Assembly: GCA_963667375.1 (NCBI GenBank)
Contig: OY763323.1
Coordinates: forward strand, 1,240,001 to 1,304,000
Origin: G963556115 sp963667375
GTDB taxonomy: Bacteria; Planctomycetota; SZUA-567
Direction: 5' to 3'
DNA: 64,000 bases
How positions within the stretch are numbered: position 1 is the stretch's first letter; every line of letters begins with the position of its first letter. Below are positions 44,750-53,972 of the stretch, one piece after another. A model generated the notes under the pieces. That model was not told where the DNA came from. It worked only from the letters and a program-made list of their open reading frames with translations, and did no database searches. Made by a program: the position numbers and the translations under genes.

Positions 44750-45415
44750 ATGGATGTGGATGAGGCTCCTTTTGATTTTGAGGCGATGCGCGAGTATATG
44801 TTGCAGCAGGATATTATTCCTCGCGGCATTAACTCAGATGCGGTGCTCGAGGCTCTGGGATCTGTTTCAAGGGAGTTTTTTGTCAAGCCTGTAGACTGGG
44901 ATGAAGCTTATGCTGATACGCCGTTACAGATTGATTGCGGGCAGACAATTTCACAACCTTATATTGTGGCACTGATGAGTCAGTTGCTCGAGCTTGAATC
45001 AGGTATGAGCGTGCTTGAAATAGGGACTGGCAGTGGTTACCAGGCTGCGGTTCTCAGTGCTATGGGGGCAAAGGTTTATTCGGTAGAGCGTCATGAATTG
45101 TTGTCACGAGCCGCTCGGGATGCGTTAAAAAAAGCGGGTTTATTGCGAAATGTTACTATGAAGATAGCTGATGGCAGTATCGGCTGGCAGGAGAAGGCTC
45201 CGTTTGACCGGATTATTTTGACCTGTTGTGCGCCTGAGATTCCAAAGCAGCTTTTAGAGCAGCTCTCCGCTGATAACGGGGTGCTGGTATCTCCAGTGGC
45301 ACGGGATGGAGGGCAGGTTCTTGAGAAAATTGTAAAGACTGTGTCTGGAATTTCAGTTGCAGATCAAGCTTCGGTGGTATTTGTACCTTTGAAAGGTGAG
45401 TTTGGATATGACTGA
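44750..45415 (+). CDS. pcm: Protein-L-isoaspartate O-methyltransferase
   Basis: SAM-dependent repair enzyme acting on isoaspartyl residues of aged proteins. 221 residues with the family blocks REFFVKPVDWDEAYADTPLQIDCGQTISQPYIVALMSQLL, motif I VLEIGTGSGYQAAVLS, VYSVERHELL, and FDRIILTCCAPEIP (commonly ...T-A-A-P...). It begins two bases after tsaD. Its stop codon (45413-45415) directly abuts the convergent kinase stop (45416-45418). Confidence 0.94.
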   Translation: MDVDEAPFDFEAMREYMLQQDIIPRGINSDAVLEALGSVSREFFVKPVDWDEAYADTPLQIDCGQTISQPYIVALMSQLLELESGMSVLEIGTGSGYQAAVLSAMGAKVYSVERHELLSRAARDALKKAGLLRNVTMKIADGSIGWQEKAPFDRIILTCCAPEIPKQLLEQLSADNGVLVSPVARDGGQVLEKIVKTVSGISVADQASVVFVPLKGEFGYD

Positions 45416-48400
45416 TTACTGCTGAAGCAGCCCTGACTCTTCTATAAGTTTTATCGTTTCACATATTTCGTTGCAGAACATATCAATCTCATTTTCAAGA
45501 TCGGTTTTTCCGGCTTTAAATTTCAGATCAAGATCTACGGCTATCTCTTTTAATCTTGGTGCGCCGATGTTTCCTGAGATACTTTTAAAGGTATGTGCGA
45601 TACGGTGCGCATCCTCTATTCTGCCGCTCTGAAAGTATTTTTTAATTTCTTCTGCACTCGATGCGTAGTCGTTAATGAACATGGTCAGGACATCATAATA
45701 CAGTTCTTTATCGTTGTCCAGCAGTTCAATTGCCGCTTCAGAATCTAGAATGCGTTCGCTCTCGATATTGACTGTATTAGCGGTTAGTTTAGTTTGCTCT
45801 TCAGTAGCAATCCCCCATTCTGCAGGTTTGCCGCCGGTGTTGTCCTTGGTGCTGAAGACTGCAGCGCCGCCATTCAGATGTGTTTCCAGGACATTATAGA
45901 GAATTTTGGGTTCGATCGGTTTGGTAACGTAATCGTTCATTCCGGCCTGAAGGCTTTTTTCCTTATCTCCTGAAATGGCGTGTGCTGTCATAGCGATAAT
46001 AGGGGTTGTGTTGTCAAAGCGTCTTATCGCCTGAGTGGCGCTTATTCCGTCCATTATCGGCATCTGTACATCCATAAGTATTGCATCATACTTATCACTG
46101 CGGCACATTCCGACACCTTCAAGTCCGTTATAGGCAACTGCTGTGGTAGTGCGCGTCTTTTTAAGCAGCGCGAGCGCTATCTCCTGATTTAAATTATTAT
46201 CTTCAACAATCAGAATTTTTTTACCGGAAAAATCCGGGGTCGTATTATGCTTGTGCACTGAATGTGACAGATTGTCGGTTTCAGTGTGAACACATTTAAT
46301 TATAGTGTTGAGCAGATCATGAGGCAGTATCGGTTTATGAATGATTCCGTGAACCCCCGCTTCCTTCATGTCTTCCAGCGCCAGTTCGGAGGAATGCGAT
46401 AATGTCATTATTATTTTCGGTTCAGGTGAATATTTGCGTCCGAGTATAGCCTTGGCTGTTTCGAGTCCGTTAACCCCTGGCATATCCCAGTTCAACAGAA
46501 TTATATCAAAATAATTCCCTACTTCATAATTCTTATCGAGTGCTATCAGAGCATTACTGCCGTTGGTGGCACTCTGACAGATCATGTCAAATGCAGAAAT
46601 CTGCCGGGAAATTATCTCAATGAATTTGGTATTATCATCAATAATAAGAACTTTTAGCCGTTTAATATCATCAGGGATAGAGTATGAACGGTTCATTTCT
46701 TCTTCGGCTATTTTGAAGTCAAGCTCAAAGGAGAAGGCGCTGCCCACACCGATTGTGCTTTCAACCTTTATGTCACCGCCCATAAGGTTCAGGAGTTGCT
46801 TTGAGATTGCCAGACCCAGTCCGGTTCCCCCATGTTTACGGGTTATGGAGGCATCTGCCTGATTGAAGGATTTGAAGATATTCTCCTGCTGCTCTGCGGT
46901 CATACCGATTCCGCTATCGCTGACAGTGAACTTGAGTTTCACGATTTCAGAAGTATGGGAGAGTGTCTCTACTTTTAGAATAACCTCACCTTTATTGGTG
47001 AATTTTATGGCATTACTGAGCAGATTGGTAATAACCTGATTTACTCGTAGCGGATCTCCATAAATTGTCTTTGGAATAGAGGTGTCAATATCGAGTATCA
47101 GTTCGAATCTGGTGTTTTCCATTGCCAGACTCACGTTACTTATGACGTTCTCTGCAATCTCTTTGACATTGAAGGGAATACTCTCGATGGAGAGCTTTCC
47201 TGCTTCGACCTTTGAAAAATCGAGAATATCATTTATCAGTCCGAGAAGAGATTTTGATGCTTTTGATGCTTTACTGAGATAGTTATACTGGTCGGTGCTG
47301 AGCTGGGTGTCAAGGGCCAGATCAATCATACCGATAATAATGTTCAGCGGTGTGCGTATTTCATGTGACATGTTGGCAAGGAAATCACTTTTTGATTTAT
47401 TTGCCGCTTCTGCCTGGTCCATAGTTTCAACGAGTTTGAGTTCAAACTCCTTGGTTTTGGTTATATCCTGAATGATACCGAGAATACGTGTAAGCTTATA
47501 TGAGGTGTCCATTATATAACGGAGTTTGCGGCGGACATATTTTATCCTGCCGTCAGGCATCAGCAGTCTGAATTCATCATTATAGCTTAGAGAATCTGGG
47601 ATTGATTTTCCGGAGAAAATGGCTTCGGATATTGCTCTGTCTTCGGGATGAATGGCCTTGAGTGTGTCTTTGAGTGTATTGGTGCTGTCAGTGTCAATCT
47701 CGAAAATACGGTAATATTCATCTGATCCCTGAATCGTGTTTTTACTGGAGTCCCAGGAAAAGTGCGAGACATGAGCAAGACGCTGGGACTCAGCGAGGTC
47801 TTCCTGAATGCGTATTCTCTCCCTGATATCGAAGGCGGAAGCGGTGATATGAGCTATGGAGCTGATATATTCGCCTTCTTCAGGATACCACTCCCGCGGT
47901 TGGTCCTGCATCTCACAGGCAATCATGCCTTTGAATTCACGGTTTACTATAAGTGGAGCCCAGATATAGGCACGGATTTTATAGGGACTGAATATGGAAG
48001 AGGAGTATTCGCTGGTATTGTCGTCTATACTGGTGTCGTTGGAAAGCATGTAATTGGCATCATTCTTTTCATTAGCTAAAAGGCTTAATGAAGAGGAAAA
48101 TTTAATCTGGCGGGTTATGGCGGAGCGATCTTGGTTCTTCAGTGGTTCATATCCGGTGAGATAATCGGTAGCGCTGTCATAAAGCCAGAAGCAGACGTTG
48201 TCAATCTTTAAAGTGTTCTTGATGCTGTTTGCTATCTCCATGAAACCGTCATTAAGATTTCCAGAATAAATCTCCTTATTCAGTGTCAGGCGGTGTATAC
48301 TCAAATTTTGCCGGGAGATACGGATGTCTTTATTATTGCGGTCGGTTATGTCGCGGTAGAGTCCGATGAGTTTTTTGCGGCCTGTAAGATCGTCTAGAAT

Positions 48401-49267
48401 ACAGTATGTATCCACCTCCATCCAGCGCAGTTCATTGTCAGAACGCAGGAACTGTATTTTGACATGCTTAATTGCATTGTCTTCTATCATCTCTGACATG
48501 ATATTACAGATGTCTTCAATATTCTCCGGGGGAATAAAGCTTTTACAGAAATCTTCAAAACTCAGGGGATCAAGTAGTCCTTCTGCATTCTCCTGCATTC
48601 CGATAATATTGAGGGAATTTTCATCGAAATAAAATATGCCATCGGTAACGTCATACTCGAATATTCCGAAGTTCATCGTTTCCAGAGCGAGTGTAAGTTT
48701 ATTTGATTTGATTTTAAGCTGCTTCTGCTGTCTGGTAACTGAAGTGGCTAGGGTATGGCTTTTTATTCCTTCATTGCTGATCTGAAATGCCAGATTAAGC
48801 AGTAACTTAATCAGATTGTCAATCTTGTCTTTGGGAATAACCGGGAGTCGGTGCAGACAGGTGGTAAGCAGATCTATATCAATATTGCGGTTACGTGCTA
48901 TATTAGCGATTTCTTCAGCTGAAATAGGACTGGAGAGAAACCCGCGGGCACCTACAAAGCCGATAATTTCATCATTGATTATTATCGGCGCGGTTATAGT
49001 GTTGGAACCGCACCAGCAGGTGCTTTGCAGCAGGCTGCGGGTAGCTTTGACCTTTTTTATATTATTCTTTTCAAAAAATATGCAGTCTTCGGCATAGTCT
49101 TTTTGAGTTCGGTGATTCAGTATACAGTTATATTCGTGGGAATCAGGGATTATTCTATTACCCTGATTATCATAGATATAGGTAGATATGCCGAACATTT
49201 TAGAGAATTCCGTAATGGTCTGGCAGCACTTTGGGATGTCTATGATCTCTGCAATGTTAATTGTCAT
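45416..49267 (-). CDS. Hybrid sensor histidine kinase (PocR-PAS-GAF-PAS-HK-REC-REC-Hpt)
   Basis: 1283 residues, cytoplasmic, with an internal phosphorelay. The N-terminal PocR ligand domain (about 5-165) has Cys-rich CILNHRTQKDYAEDC and STCWCGSNTITAPII. Then a PAS fold (190-310), GAF (325-480), PAS/PAC (485-605) and HisKA with His635 in NMSHEIRTPLN. The ATPase domain (about 735-850) has DSGIGMT and GGTGLGLAIS. REC1 (870-990) has Asn926 where the acceptor Asp belongs (IILLNWDMPG). REC2 (1015-1130) has Asp1066 (AILMDVQMPIMDG). The C-terminal Hpt domain has His1225 (AHRIAHTFKS). No output domain or membrane helix, so a separate regulator elsewhere is expected. Its stop touches that of pcm. Confidence 0.92.
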   Translation of the reverse strand: MTINIAEIIDIPKCCQTITEFSKMFGISTYIYDNQGNRIIPDSHEYNCILNHRTQKDYAEDCIFFEKNNIKKVKATRSLLQSTCWCGSNTITAPIIINDEIIGFVGARGFLSSPISAEEIANIARNRNIDIDLLTTCLHRLPVIPKDKIDNLIKLLLNLAFQISNEGIKSHTLATSVTRQQKQLKIKSNKLTLALETMNFGIFEYDVTDGIFYFDENSLNIIGMQENAEGLLDPLSFEDFCKSFIPPENIEDICNIMSEMIEDNAIKHVKIQFLRSDNELRWMEVDTYCILDDLTGRKKLIGLYRDITDRNNKDIRISRQNLSIHRLTLNKEIYSGNLNDGFMEIANSIKNTLKIDNVCFWLYDSATDYLTGYEPLKNQDRSAITRQIKFSSSLSLLANEKNDANYMLSNDTSIDDNTSEYSSSIFSPYKIRAYIWAPLIVNREFKGMIACEMQDQPREWYPEEGEYISSIAHITASAFDIRERIRIQEDLAESQRLAHVSHFSWDSSKNTIQGSDEYYRIFEIDTDSTNTLKDTLKAIHPEDRAISEAIFSGKSIPDSLSYNDEFRLLMPDGRIKYVRRKLRYIMDTSYKLTRILGIIQDITKTKEFELKLVETMDQAEAANKSKSDFLANMSHEIRTPLNIIIGMIDLALDTQLSTDQYNYLSKASKASKSLLGLINDILDFSKVEAGKLSIESIPFNVKEIAENVISNVSLAMENTRFELILDIDTSIPKTIYGDPLRVNQVITNLLSNAIKFTNKGEVILKVETLSHTSEIVKLKFTVSDSGIGMTAEQQENIFKSFNQADASITRKHGGTGLGLAISKQLLNLMGGDIKVESTIGVGSAFSFELDFKIAEEEMNRSYSIPDDIKRLKVLIIDDNTKFIEIISRQISAFDMICQSATNGSNALIALDKNYEVGNYFDIILLNWDMPGVNGLETAKAILGRKYSPEPKIIMTLSHSSELALEDMKEAGVHGIIHKPILPHDLLNTIIKCVHTETDNLSHSVHKHNTTPDFSGKKILIVEDNNLNQEIALALLKKTRTTTAVAYNGLEGVGMCRSDKYDAILMDVQMPIMDGISATQAIRRFDNTTPIIAMTAHAISGDKEKSLQAGMNDYVTKPIEPKILYNVLETHLNGGAAVFSTKDNTGGKPAEWGIATEEQTKLTANTVNIESERILDSEAAIELLDNDKELYYDVLTMFINDYASSAEEIKKYFQSGRIEDAHRIAHTFKSISGNIGAPRLKEIAVDLDLKFKAGKTDLENEIDMFCNEICETIKLIEESGLLQQ

Positions 49268-49543
49268 ATTATACCTGTATTAATTATATAACCTTTATGT
49301 TTAATAAGAGGTTATAAAAGTTATTTAATGAATTGGCATTAGAATCAATATTATCATGAGGAAAAATTCTGTCAAGTATATTCAGTCTATACGGCGTAAT
49401 AAAATTTAATTCCGGTAATAATAGTTGCGAAAGGTGGAGAGAAACTATTAAATCGGATGGAAATTCGAGTATGATTATAGTATCCATTATGGCATTAGAG
49501 AGAAATGCCGGTTCGGGTTTGAGAGAGAGAAAGTAGGTGAGAG

Positions 49544-52381
49544 ATGAAGAAGGAAAAGAAGCGGGTACATATGATTGCCTGCGGGGTGCTTAGTGTCGAT
49601 ATCGAAGCGATTCGGGACGAGCTGGGTATTGATATGTCGGTGGAGTATCTGCCGGGGGGGCTGCATGAGACACCGCTCAAGCTCAAGGAGCGTCTGCAGG
49701 AGAGAATAGATGCCGCCAGTAAAGATGAGGTGGCGGATATGATCGCTCTGGGGTACGGGATCTGCGGTAAGGGGAGTATCGGGATAAAAGCGCGGAATAT
49801 TCCGTTGGCAATTGCCAAAGTGCATGACTGCATAGCGCTGTTTCTCGGCTCCGACAAGGAGTACCGCCGGCAGTTCGCCGCTTGTCCGGGGACATACTAT
49901 ATTTCAGCGGGGTGGGTAAATGAGAAGGTGACACCGCAGGATCTCTGTAAGACCTGCCAGCTGTCGCCTGAGGAGCGGGTGGACTTTTCGACACTGATCG
50001 ATATTTACGGGCAGGAGAACGCCGAGGATATCAAGGATTTCTACAGCAGCTGGCAGCGGAATTACAGCAGAGCCGCTTTTATTGATACCGGGGTAAGCCG
50101 GAAGAATGAACGGTATGTAAAGATTGCCACCCGCATGGCTGAGGATTTCGGCTGGAGATATGAGCGAATTGAAGGTACGCATCATCTGCTAAAATCTCTG
50201 CTCTGTACGCGCAGTACTACCGATGAGATTCTCATAGTGCCGGTAAATTATATGACGGTCTGGGATGCGGTGAATAATACTCTCGGGGTCTCAACGGTCT
50301 GGGGCAGCGGGATAGATATTGAAAAGACCGCGGTGTACTATGACGGCGGGGCGGAGATCACGGAAGAGGATTATTTTGAGCGTCTCAGTCTGCAGCCTGC
50401 GGGAGCGAAACTCGGGCTGGGTATTGACGCCGGCGGGACCTTTACCGACGTGGTGCTCTATGATTTTCTGGAGGAGAAGGTACTTAAAAAGGCGAAAGCT
50501 CCGACTACCAAATGGGACTTTACCATCGGTATAAATGAGGCTATTTCCCGGCTGGAGCTTGAGAAGCCGGAAGCGATAGAGCTGGTGACGCTTTCGACTA
50601 CTCTGGCGACGAATTCGATCGTTGAGGGGAAGGGTCAGAAGGTGGGACTGCTGATAATGCCGCCATACGGGATCTATCAGGAAGGTGATATTGATTTTGA
50701 GCCGGTAGCGGTGATACCGGGAAGACTGGATATCAATGGCCGGGAGGTGGAACCGGTAGATGCGGAGCAGGTGCGGGAAATAGCCGGGAAAATGCTCTTC
50801 CAGAATGGGGTTGAGGCGTTTGCCGTGACCGGATTTGCCAGTATAAACAATAACGAGCATGAGCTGGAGGTCAAGCGGATACTCAAGGAGGCGTTCGACT
50901 GCAGTGTCACCTGCGGGCATGAGATTTCGGCGAAACTTAATTACCGGGTGCGTTCGGTTACTTCGGCGTTGAACGCGAGTATCATACCCTGTCTGGAGAA
51001 ACTGCTGGGTGAGCTGCAGGAGTCACTGGCGGCGCAGAAGATAAGTGCCAGGCAGATGGTGGTACGGAGTGACGGCTCGCTGATGAGTGTCAATGTGGCG
51101 CTGCAGCGTCCGATTGAGACTATTCTTTCCGGACCGGCGGCGAGTGCCCGCGGGGCAGGATTTCTGGCCGGTGTGGCTGACGGGCTGGTAATTGATATCG
51201 GTGGAACGACTACCGATACGGCGCTGCTGCGAGACGGGCGGGTGCAGAGTAATATTGACGGGGCGTCTGTTGGCGGCTACCGGACACATATTACGACACT
51301 CGATCTGCGGGCGGCGGGGCTGGGCGGTGACAGTAATATTCACCGGGTGCGTTCAGGAATCGCGATCGGACCGCAGCGGGTGCTGCCGGTGTCACGGGCG
51401 GTGCTGGAGGATGCCGGGGTGCGGAAATGTATCGCGTGGGCGGCGGCGCATAAGGACCGGTTTGTCAGCGAGAGCTTCGGGCTGGAGATACTGCTGTGCA
51501 GCGGTAAGGAACTGGAAACTGGCGGCAGCTGGAGTGAGCGGGAGCGGGAGATAGTAAAGATACTCGCTACCGGTGCCAGATGTCAGGATCAGCTGGCACG
51601 GGAGCTCGGATGTCTGAGCGCGAAGTATCTGCCGCTGGAGCGGCTGGAGGCGGCGGCGGTTATCAAGCGCTGCGGACTGACACCGACGGATCTTCTGCAT
51701 GTGCTGGGGAAGGTGGATTTCGCGGATCGTGAGGCGGCGGAGGCGCTGTGCGGGGTATTCGCCGGAATTGCCGGGGTTTCGGAGATGACATTTGCCGAGG
51801 ATACGCTGCTGGAGGTGCGGAAACTTCTGGCGCTGGAGATGATCAAGCGTGAACTGGCGGGGCAGGCGGAGGTCGAGGAACTGGAGGAGTCACCGCTGGC
51901 GCGGGTGCTGCTGGATAATCTCTATACTGAGGGGAACAGCAGTTACCGGGTAGGGTTTACGCTGAAGCATCCGGTGATCGGTATCGGGGCGCCGACGGCG
52001 GAACTGCTGGTGCCGGCGCATAAATGGCTGGATACGGATTGTATCATACCGGAGCATGCGGAGGTGGCGAATGCGGTCGGGGCGATTATAAGTCCGGTGC
52101 ATATCGAGCGGGAGGTGCGGGTTGAGCCCGGGGTAACGGGTGAGTTTATGGTGCAGGGGGTGGCGGGGGCGCAGAGCTTCACTGAGTTTGAAGAGGCGCA
52201 TGAAGTGGCGCTGCGGGAGCTGCAGGCGCAGGTGACGGCGGCGGCACGGGAGGCAGGCGCCGGCGGAAGGCTGGTCAAGATCGGCTGGCATGACCGGATA
52301 TCGGATATGTATGATGACGGGGCGATTTTCATCGCCCGGGTCTATACCGGTGAGACCACGGGGATGCCGAGTGTCGAGTAA
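49544..52381 (+). CDS. DUF1638 - hydantoinase A/oxoprolinase fusion protein
   Basis: 945 residues joining two families usually encoded apart. Residues 1-270 match DUF1638 (VHMIACGVLSVDIEAIRDELG, YLPGGLHETPLKLKERLQE, ADMIALGYGICGKGSIGI, GTYYISAGW, CTRSTTDEILIVP). From about 285 an ASKHA-type hydantoinase A/oxoprolinase domain begins (LGLGIDAGGTFTDVVLYDF, LVTLSTTLATNSIVEGKG, RSVTSALNASIIPCLEKLL, GLVIDIGGTTTDTALL). DUF1638 proteins occur in anaerobes near corrinoid methyltransferase and activator genes, so a role in reductive cofactor or methyl-transfer metabolism is possible. That is inference, and no such gene is adjacent. The coding DNA is much richer in G+C than most of the window. argG follows. 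Confidence 0.8.
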   Translation: MKKEKKRVHMIACGVLSVDIEAIRDELGIDMSVEYLPGGLHETPLKLKERLQERIDAASKDEVADMIALGYGICGKGSIGIKARNIPLAIAKVHDCIALFLGSDKEYRRQFAACPGTYYISAGWVNEKVTPQDLCKTCQLSPEERVDFSTLIDIYGQENAEDIKDFYSSWQRNYSRAAFIDTGVSRKNERYVKIATRMAEDFGWRYERIEGTHHLLKSLLCTRSTTDEILIVPVNYMTVWDAVNNTLGVSTVWGSGIDIEKTAVYYDGGAEITEEDYFERLSLQPAGAKLGLGIDAGGTFTDVVLYDFLEEKVLKKAKAPTTKWDFTIGINEAISRLELEKPEAIELVTLSTTLATNSIVEGKGQKVGLLIMPPYGIYQEGDIDFEPVAVIPGRLDINGREVEPVDAEQVREIAGKMLFQNGVEAFAVTGFASINNNEHELEVKRILKEAFDCSVTCGHEISAKLNYRVRSVTSALNASIIPCLEKLLGELQESLAAQKISARQMVVRSDGSLMSVNVALQRPIETILSGPAASARGAGFLAGVADGLVIDIGGTTTDTALLRDGRVQSNIDGASVGGYRTHITTLDLRAAGLGGDSNIHRVRSGIAIGPQRVLPVSRAVLEDAGVRKCIAWAAAHKDRFVSESFGLEILLCSGKELETGGSWSEREREIVKILATGARCQDQLARELGCLSAKYLPLERLEAAAVIKRCGLTPTDLLHVLGKVDFADREAAEALCGVFAGIAGVSEMTFAEDTLLEVRKLLALEMIKRELAGQAEVEELEESPLARVLLDNLYTEGNSSYRVGFTLKHPVIGIGAPTAELLVPAHKWLDTDCIIPEHAEVANAVGAIISPVHIEREVRVEPGVTGEFMVQGVAGAQSFTEFEEAHEVALRELQAQVTAAAREAGAGGRLVKIGWHDRISDMYDDGAIFIARVYTGETTGMPSVE

Positions 52382-52507
52382 CGGAGGCTGGGAGTAAGGT
52401 GTGACTTTTTTCAGCTCTGATATTGCAGTTTTTCCGGGTTTGAATTATAATTGCAGATAAATTTGAGGGTTACATTGCAACTGACAGATAACTATGAGGA
52501 GAATATA

Positions 52508-53713
52508 ATGGATAAGGGTAAATTGATACTGCTTTATTCCGGCGGGCTTGATACCAGTGTGATCTGTAAATGGCTTGCGGATAAAGGGTATGAGATTATC
52601 TGCTATGCGGCGGATGTCGGGCAGAGAGAGGATTGGGACGCGGTAAAGAAGAAGGCTATGGTCTCAGGCGCGAGTAAGATCATCGTCTCTGATCTGCGTG
52701 AGAAATTTGTAGAGAATTTTGTCTATCCGGCAGTACAGTTCAATGCGAAGTACGAGGGCAGATACTATCTGGGAACTTCACTTGCCCGTCCATGTATCGC
52801 CGAGGAGCTGGTACGGGTAGCGAAGGAAGAGGGAGCAACCACCTTCGCGCACGGCGCAACCGGCAAGGGTAATGACCAGGTGCGGTTTGAGCTGACAGTG
52901 GCGGCGCTGGCTCCGGATATGAAGGTTATCGCGCCCTGGAGAACTGCGGAGTTCATGCAGGAATTCAAGGGACGTACCGAGCTGCTGGAGTATGCGGCAA
53001 AGCATAATATTCCGGTGAAGGCGAGCAAGTCCAAGCCCTGGAGTTCGGATGAGAACTCACTGCATATCTCGTTTGAAGCCGGGGTGCTGGAGGATCCGGC
53101 ATACTGTCCGGACAAGGATATGTTCGAGCTGTCTGTTGATCCGAAGGATGCGCCGGACGAGGCGGAGATTATCGAATTGGAATTCGAGAAGGGTATTCCG
53201 GTCGTGCTCAACGGCAAAAAGCTGGGACCGAAGGATATGCTGGACGCGTGCAACAAGCTCGGCGGCAAGCATGGTATCGGCAGGGTGGATATGGTCGAGA
53301 GCCGGTTTGTCGGGATGAAGAGCCGCGGAGTGTATGAGACTCCTGGCGGAGCGATCATGTATGAGGCGCACCGGGATCTGGAGGGTATCAGCATGGACCG
53401 TGATCTCATGCAGCTGCGTGACAGCCTGATGCCGCAGTTCGCGAAGCTGATCTATAACGGATTCTGGTTCTGCCGGGAGATGGACGCGCTGATGGCGTTC
53501 ATGAAGGAGAGTCAGAGATTTGTGACCGGTAAGGTCAAGCTCGAGCTGTATAAGGGCAATGCGACAGTTATCGGCAGAGAGTGTCCGGCGTCGCTGTATA
53601 ATGAGGTGGTGGCGAGCATGGAGGATGACGGCGGGGCGTATGATCAGTCTGACGCGACCGGATTTATCAGACTGCAGGGTTTGCCGCTGCGGGCGCATGC
53701 CAGAAGACTGTAG
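52508..53713 (+). CDS. argG: Argininosuccinate synthase
   Basis: Arginine biosynthesis: joins citrulline and aspartate with ATP. 401 residues, the usual length. LLYSGGLDTSVICKWL is the PP-loop, YLGTSLARPCIAEELV and FAHGATGKGNDQVRFE bind substrates, and KPWSSDENSLHISFEAGVLEDP and GRVDMVESRFVGMKSRGVYETPGG are signature blocks. The ATG at 52508 has GAGGAG upstream; the longer frame does not. argH is not in the window. A terminator follows. Confidence 0.97.
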   Translation: MDKGKLILLYSGGLDTSVICKWLADKGYEIICYAADVGQREDWDAVKKKAMVSGASKIIVSDLREKFVENFVYPAVQFNAKYEGRYYLGTSLARPCIAEELVRVAKEEGATTFAHGATGKGNDQVRFELTVAALAPDMKVIAPWRTAEFMQEFKGRTELLEYAAKHNIPVKASKSKPWSSDENSLHISFEAGVLEDPAYCPDKDMFELSVDPKDAPDEAEIIELEFEKGIPVVLNGKKLGPKDMLDACNKLGGKHGIGRVDMVESRFVGMKSRGVYETPGGAIMYEAHRDLEGISMDRDLMQLRDSLMPQFAKLIYNGFWFCREMDALMAFMKESQRFVTGKVKLELYKGNATVIGRECPASLYNEVVASMEDDGGAYDQSDATGFIRLQGLPLRAHARRL

Positions 53714-53751
53714 AGTTAAAATCTTGCGTTAGCAGGATAGTGGCATTTGGT

Positions 53752-53784
53752 AAAGCTCACCGCGGGTTGCGGTGGGCTTTTTTT
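53752..53784 (+). terminator. Rho-independent terminator after argG
   Basis: 12-bp stem AAAGCTCACCGC (53752-53763) / GCGGTGGGCTTT (53769-53780), with one G-U pair, running into T7. Confidence 0.9.
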
Positions 53785-53972
53785 GCGGGTGCCGGGTATT
53801 TGGGAGTGGCTTGAACGGGAGGGAGAAGGTCGCGGGAAAATTTTTGTCGGACTGGCGGCTGTAGCGGCGGATGCCACTACAGAGGGTTGGGCGAAGGTGT
53901 GAACAGAATCAGAAAGTATGGTAAGGTGTTATTAGTATCTTAGTCGTTGGCGGAGTTATTCGGGTAGTTATC

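Noticed and set aside
52765..53698. Long minus-strand frames opposite argG
   Set aside because: GC-rich codon use leaves the antisense frames open. argG itself is unmistakable.
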